The notes under the pieces are model-generated. The model was given only the letters and a program-made list of their open reading frames with translations, did no database searches and was not told where the DNA came from. Source: Liolophura sinensis (Eukaryota > Mollusca > Polyplacophora > Chitonida > Chitonidae). From it: a stretch of 64,000 nucleotides of DNA. The position numbers were made by a program, and so were the translations under genes. Within the stretch, counting starts at the first letter, position 1. The number at the start of each line of letters is the position of its first letter. The stretch covers positions 15,737,504-15,801,503 of the forward strand of contig NC_088298.1 in the NCBI RefSeq assembly GCF_032854445.1, read 5' to 3'. Of this stretch, positions 60,426 to 64,000 are shown in pieces.

Positions 60426-61440
60426 GAGAACCAAAATTATATGTAATACCTTCTTGCAATACAATTAATTCTGACCTTAAAACAGTGAGTAACAGAAAAT
60501 TTAGTTACATGTAGGTGGGCACGGTGTTCAGGAAACACCATACTTAAATCAAGAAGATGTGCCTTCATTGTGATCAGGGTACAAACTAGTCACTGTGAAG
60601 AGACACCCAACATGACACCTCCATCCTGTCAGATTACAGTCTCCCCAAACCTGACGATGAACCGAGCGTGTAAAACTCAACAAAATATTACATTGGGATT
60701 GTCGCCTTTGTAGCATATGTCTCCACTTGTTTTGTTAGAACTTGGCTCAGGCTTTCACCATGGTTTACCTTTGGGAAATTATAGTCTTCAATATGATCCT
60801 TGATGCCAAAATCATCAAAGACGCTTTGGTAAAAGATTAAACACAATATCTAATGACGTCATTTTTCCAAATCTGCATTGTCACCGGCCATTATGAATTT
60901 GACGTGACAAGCACTGGATACAAATATTAATGGAAAAAAAATATTTAGAACACATTTCATTTACCAGAAATCTTCATTTCCAATATTTTTTTTTTAAAGA
61001 TGACATTGCTGTGACACTGCTAAAGTGCCACAAATGCCATAATTAATGAAATTCACCTACTGTAAAAGTTTTCAATTTTCGGTTAATAAACTTGATTATC
61101 ACTGATTCACCCACATAAGAGTATTTTGTGATCACTGATTTATTTCCGATCACAAAATTACACCAAAGGCAAAACATTTTGCAAAACCTAAGGAAAGATC
61201 ATGAGCTAATTTTAAATGCACAGATTTGAAGTAAAGCACATATTGGATCACAATGTAATAAAAACTAAAGAGTTCAAACTAAAAAAAAAAAAAGCCTCGA
61301 ATCGTTCTTCACCAATATCTTTTGTTTATTGCATGCTTAAATATATGAAAAATGTAACGAGCGACCTAATGGCCTAAAAGCGATAACAATGTTAATAATA
61401 ACATCGATAACAGTTAATAAATCTAACAAAAAGTTTACTT

Positions 61441-61535
61441 TAATTTCTTCCATCTTTTCGCATGCTTAAATATGGCATTGTTTTAAGCATATTTTGAGGG
61501 CATTTCTCTGTCTAAGCTGAAAAGGAAACTGTGAT
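61441..61535. repeat. M1 MITE partial copy
   Basis: TAATTTCTTCCATCTTTTC end and AAGCATATTTTGAGGGCATT interior. The far end was not found. Confidence 0.5.
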
Positions 61536-61576
61536 GTTCGCTATATCACATGACATGAGGTCTATTAAACAATTAC

Positions 61577-61592
61577 CTGCTGCTTCTTTGTC
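61577..61592 (-). CDS. candidate 16-base microexon upstream of the ITPRID-like gene
   Basis: On the minus strand a strong acceptor (ATGTTTTTCCAG) is followed by GACAAAGAAGCAGCAG and a GTAATT donor. It encodes DKEAA and gives G + GC in phase with the 55461-57583 exon. This is a splice-site and phase argument only; such patterns can arise by chance. Confidence 0.3.
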
Positions 61593-62405
61593 CTGGAAAA
61601 ACATAGGACATATAAGCACAATCTAACATCTTATTTTATGTCACTTTGGCATGATGCCAAGATTTGCGGCTGTCATGGCGTATACTCAAATTGGATCAAA
61701 TAAAAGGCGGATTGGTTACTAATTTGTCTTCTGTTTCAATCAAAATGTAAACAAATTAGGTCCGGTAATAAATGAACAAGATTTAATAGTAATGTAGAGT
61801 TAAAATATTTAAATAAAACATTCCCAGTAGTCAAAAGTCTGCCACCCACGTTTCACCACATTAGAATTGCCCTCTTTGATTCCACACTGATTCTGGTCGG
61901 GGTATATGCTTAATTATTACGTGGGGGTGAAAGCTTATTTGTTTTGCGAATAAATTAATTAAAAATGCAACAAATTAATAGCATTTTGGTTTAATTCAAG
62001 TGTGTTAGAAAAGAAGGAAAGCTTTGCTGTTTTGCAGCAAATGCAATAGTATATTGTGGTATAAAAATCGAACTAACACGCCCACTGTTTTCAGGAGTAG
62101 GCCGCAAAGGCTTCTCCCTTTTTCTGATATCATATTAAATTAATATCACAAATAAATGCCATAATCAAAGCTACTCTTCAACGTGCAAAAAAAGGTTGAC
62201 GAAATTGGGCAGTTTGTACTTCAAGACTAGTTTTTCTTGACCAATGCAAGCCTATAACAAATGTAATAAAACAGATTTGTAATGAAGTCTATGTTTGTAT
62301 GTACATATGCCAATAGCTTGACAGGAAGTACTGAAGATAAGAGCTCCAGTACATCTACACAGCTGGCAGTTCTCTGCTGTCATCAAGCTAATACTATTGT
62401 CAAAT

Positions 62406-62665
62406 ATTTATTTACTTTATCTTCTGTTTAATGCCGCTTTGTGTGTTTGTGGAAGATACGGCTGACCTTTGACAAGCTTATCCTGATGCTTAACCTTCCC
62501 ATGTGTGACATATTGATAAACACACCTACTGTCACCAAGACCCCCAATAACAATGGGAGCAATGGGAAATAAAAAAATTCCCTCTCCAAGGCTGGGATTG
62601 AACCCTCACCTCAGGAGTCATTGAAAGACAAGCATGTGAAGCACTCAGCCACAATTCTACTCTGC
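62406..62665 (-). mobile_element. tRNA-derived SINE, family S4
   Basis: On the minus strand GTGGCTGAGTGCTTCACATG (A box) and GAGGGTTCAATCCCAGCC (B box) are spaced as in a tRNA. A body follows, and then TTAAACAGAAGATAAAGTAA with an AAATA tail. Confidence 0.6.
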
Positions 62666-63130
62666 AGGATTAAAAAACTTGACCTCATTCATCATGTTTT
62701 GTGAGTTGATGGCATACCAGACTATTAATGTATCAACACACTGTGTAGCTTAGGACCATAATAATGTACATTTACATATCAAATTCTCGCAAAATGTATA
62801 ACACTTCCAGTAAAAAAAAACCCCAAAAAACAAAACAAAAAAAAAAAAGAAACAAGGTACACAAACTTGTGCAAAATGTACAAGCGTCTAAGACACATTG
62901 AGCAATAAATGTGGCTTGCATACAACCTTTGGAACAAATTCATATGTTTACAATATGAAAAGGAGATGAGTGATATTATTGATTTAGCCTATTTCAGGAA
63001 ACAATTTACAACCTTTGATGAATACATATGCCTATGTACATGTCAAAATGTGAAGTGCTAATATCAATATAGCCCAATCTGTGAACTGACTCGCAGGTTC
63101 AACCTTCAATGCGTATATATGTGTACCTTT

Positions 63131-63337
63131 GTAATCTTCAACCTTTTCAACAATCATTGTGACCAATATTTTGAAATACCCCCAAAACCATGGGGCTTAC
63201 TGAAAAAAAATTGCTTAGTTTTATGAAACTTGCATGTTTACTGACACAAACAAATCATTTTTAGAATAATTTTCATAATAATTGTGTTCATAAATTTCTC
63301 GGAAAAATAGTGCTTTAGTGGCTGAAAAGGTTGAAGT
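63131..63337. repeat. MITE-like repeat, family M2
   Basis: Left end TAATCTTCAACCTTTTC and right end GAAAAGGTTGAAGTATA are inverted repeats. The interior (ACCAATATTTTGAAATACC, TTTTATGAAACTTGCATG, TAGTGCTTTAGTGGCTG) matches 26802-27009. Confidence 0.7.
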
Positions 63338-64000
63338 ATATATATATAATATGATATAAAGTGCACTGTATATCTATATCGCATATTTGGCGAATTCACT
63401 TACAAACCTTCAATACATACACATGTACATGTATGAAAATATGAACATAGCTGCTGGTATCATATTGCATACCAATTACTTAATCTAATAAACTTACACA
63501 GCCGGTGAAACTTTACAAGCTATCGAACAAACTTTCGTTGCAAAAGTCAATTGGCACATTGAAATAGTCACGCATGCATATGTATAATCAATGCAAATTT
63601 TTTGATTATTTTAGATTTTAATTCTCAGAGTTATAGCAGGAATGGTGAAACGTTATAAAATTTGGTGTAGGGAAGGGTGCTGGGGCAGCAAAAGTAGTAT
63701 CCCAGCCCATTAGGCAAGGGTAGAGGGTCCGCTTAGGCCTCGGCCAGCTCTGCCCATTTACATCAATGGAGAAGCAATTTAAGCGACTTTTGGTGAAAAA
63801 AATTGTGATAAATCTGGGGTAAACTGCTCGTTGTCCTTTATTTATAATGAGCTTTTGTTCCAACCGCTCAGCTGATGTCATTTAGTCTACAGAAAAAAAC
63901 ATTATTTCAGCGGGGGACTTAGCTCCCCACTTCAATTATAAGGGGGTGGGCGTGTGGGGGGTGTGGGTCAGCCCCCCCAAACCCCTTCGGTTCCACCACC

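Larger units (their letters stand above)
57584..64000 (-). other. upstream intron or flank of the ITPRID-like gene
   Basis: AT-rich with S3 and S4 SINEs, M1 and M2 MITEs and a palindromic element. The last 100 bases are G/C-run rich (GGGGGTGGGCGTGTGG, CAGCCCCCCCAAACC). Apart from the microexon candidate, no coding block was seen. Confidence 0.55.

Noticed and set aside
63618-63881. 87-residue minus-strand frame
   Set aside because: No recognisable features and no support from splice sites in phase with the ITPRID gene.

Overview
The window is AT-rich animal nuclear DNA. It holds intron-split genes, dense minisatellites and several tRNA-derived SINE families. The SINE tails (one ending in a GTACGGCGTAAAACACCAAT-type sequence followed by AAATA repeats, another ending in GTACGACGTTAAACCCCAAG) and the abundance of TACATGTA words are typical of molluscan genomes. 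I therefore infer a mollusc or close lophotrochozoan; genus cannot be resolved from sequence alone.

Positions 1-19113 (+ strand) carry the C-terminal 863 codons, in 15 exons, of an SLC4-family Cl-/HCO3- anion exchanger of the AE group (orthologous to the vertebrate SLC4A1/2/3 set). All splice phases agree and the frame stays open from the window edge to the TAA. It covers the end of the cytoplasmic domain, the whole transmembrane transporter and the acidic C-tail. The upstream N-terminal exons lie before base 1. Its introns are loaded with minisatellites, SINEs and a foldback element, and intron 14 holds several decayed tandem copies of the end of exon 14.

Positions about 19114-34440 have no intact gene that I can support. 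They contain AT-rich, homopolymer-rich DNA (possibly a long 3' UTR of the exchanger), minisatellites, SINEs, MITEs, and a broken tandem array of C2H2 zinc-finger repeats on the minus strand (about 30.42-31.32 kb).

Positions 37234-57583 (- strand) carry ten exons, 1390 codons, of a large protein of the ITPRID/KRAP (SSFA2) family, which regulates or anchors IP3 receptors. It converges on the exchanger gene. Its N-terminal IP3R-binding domain is not in the window and would lie beyond base 64000, although one 16-base candidate microexon fits at 61577-61592. The rest of 57.6-64 kb is intron or flank with SINE and MITE copies.

The two genes are neighbours in tail-to-tail arrangement. Nothing in the sequence shows that they work together. 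No prokaryotic, viral or CRISPR features were seen.
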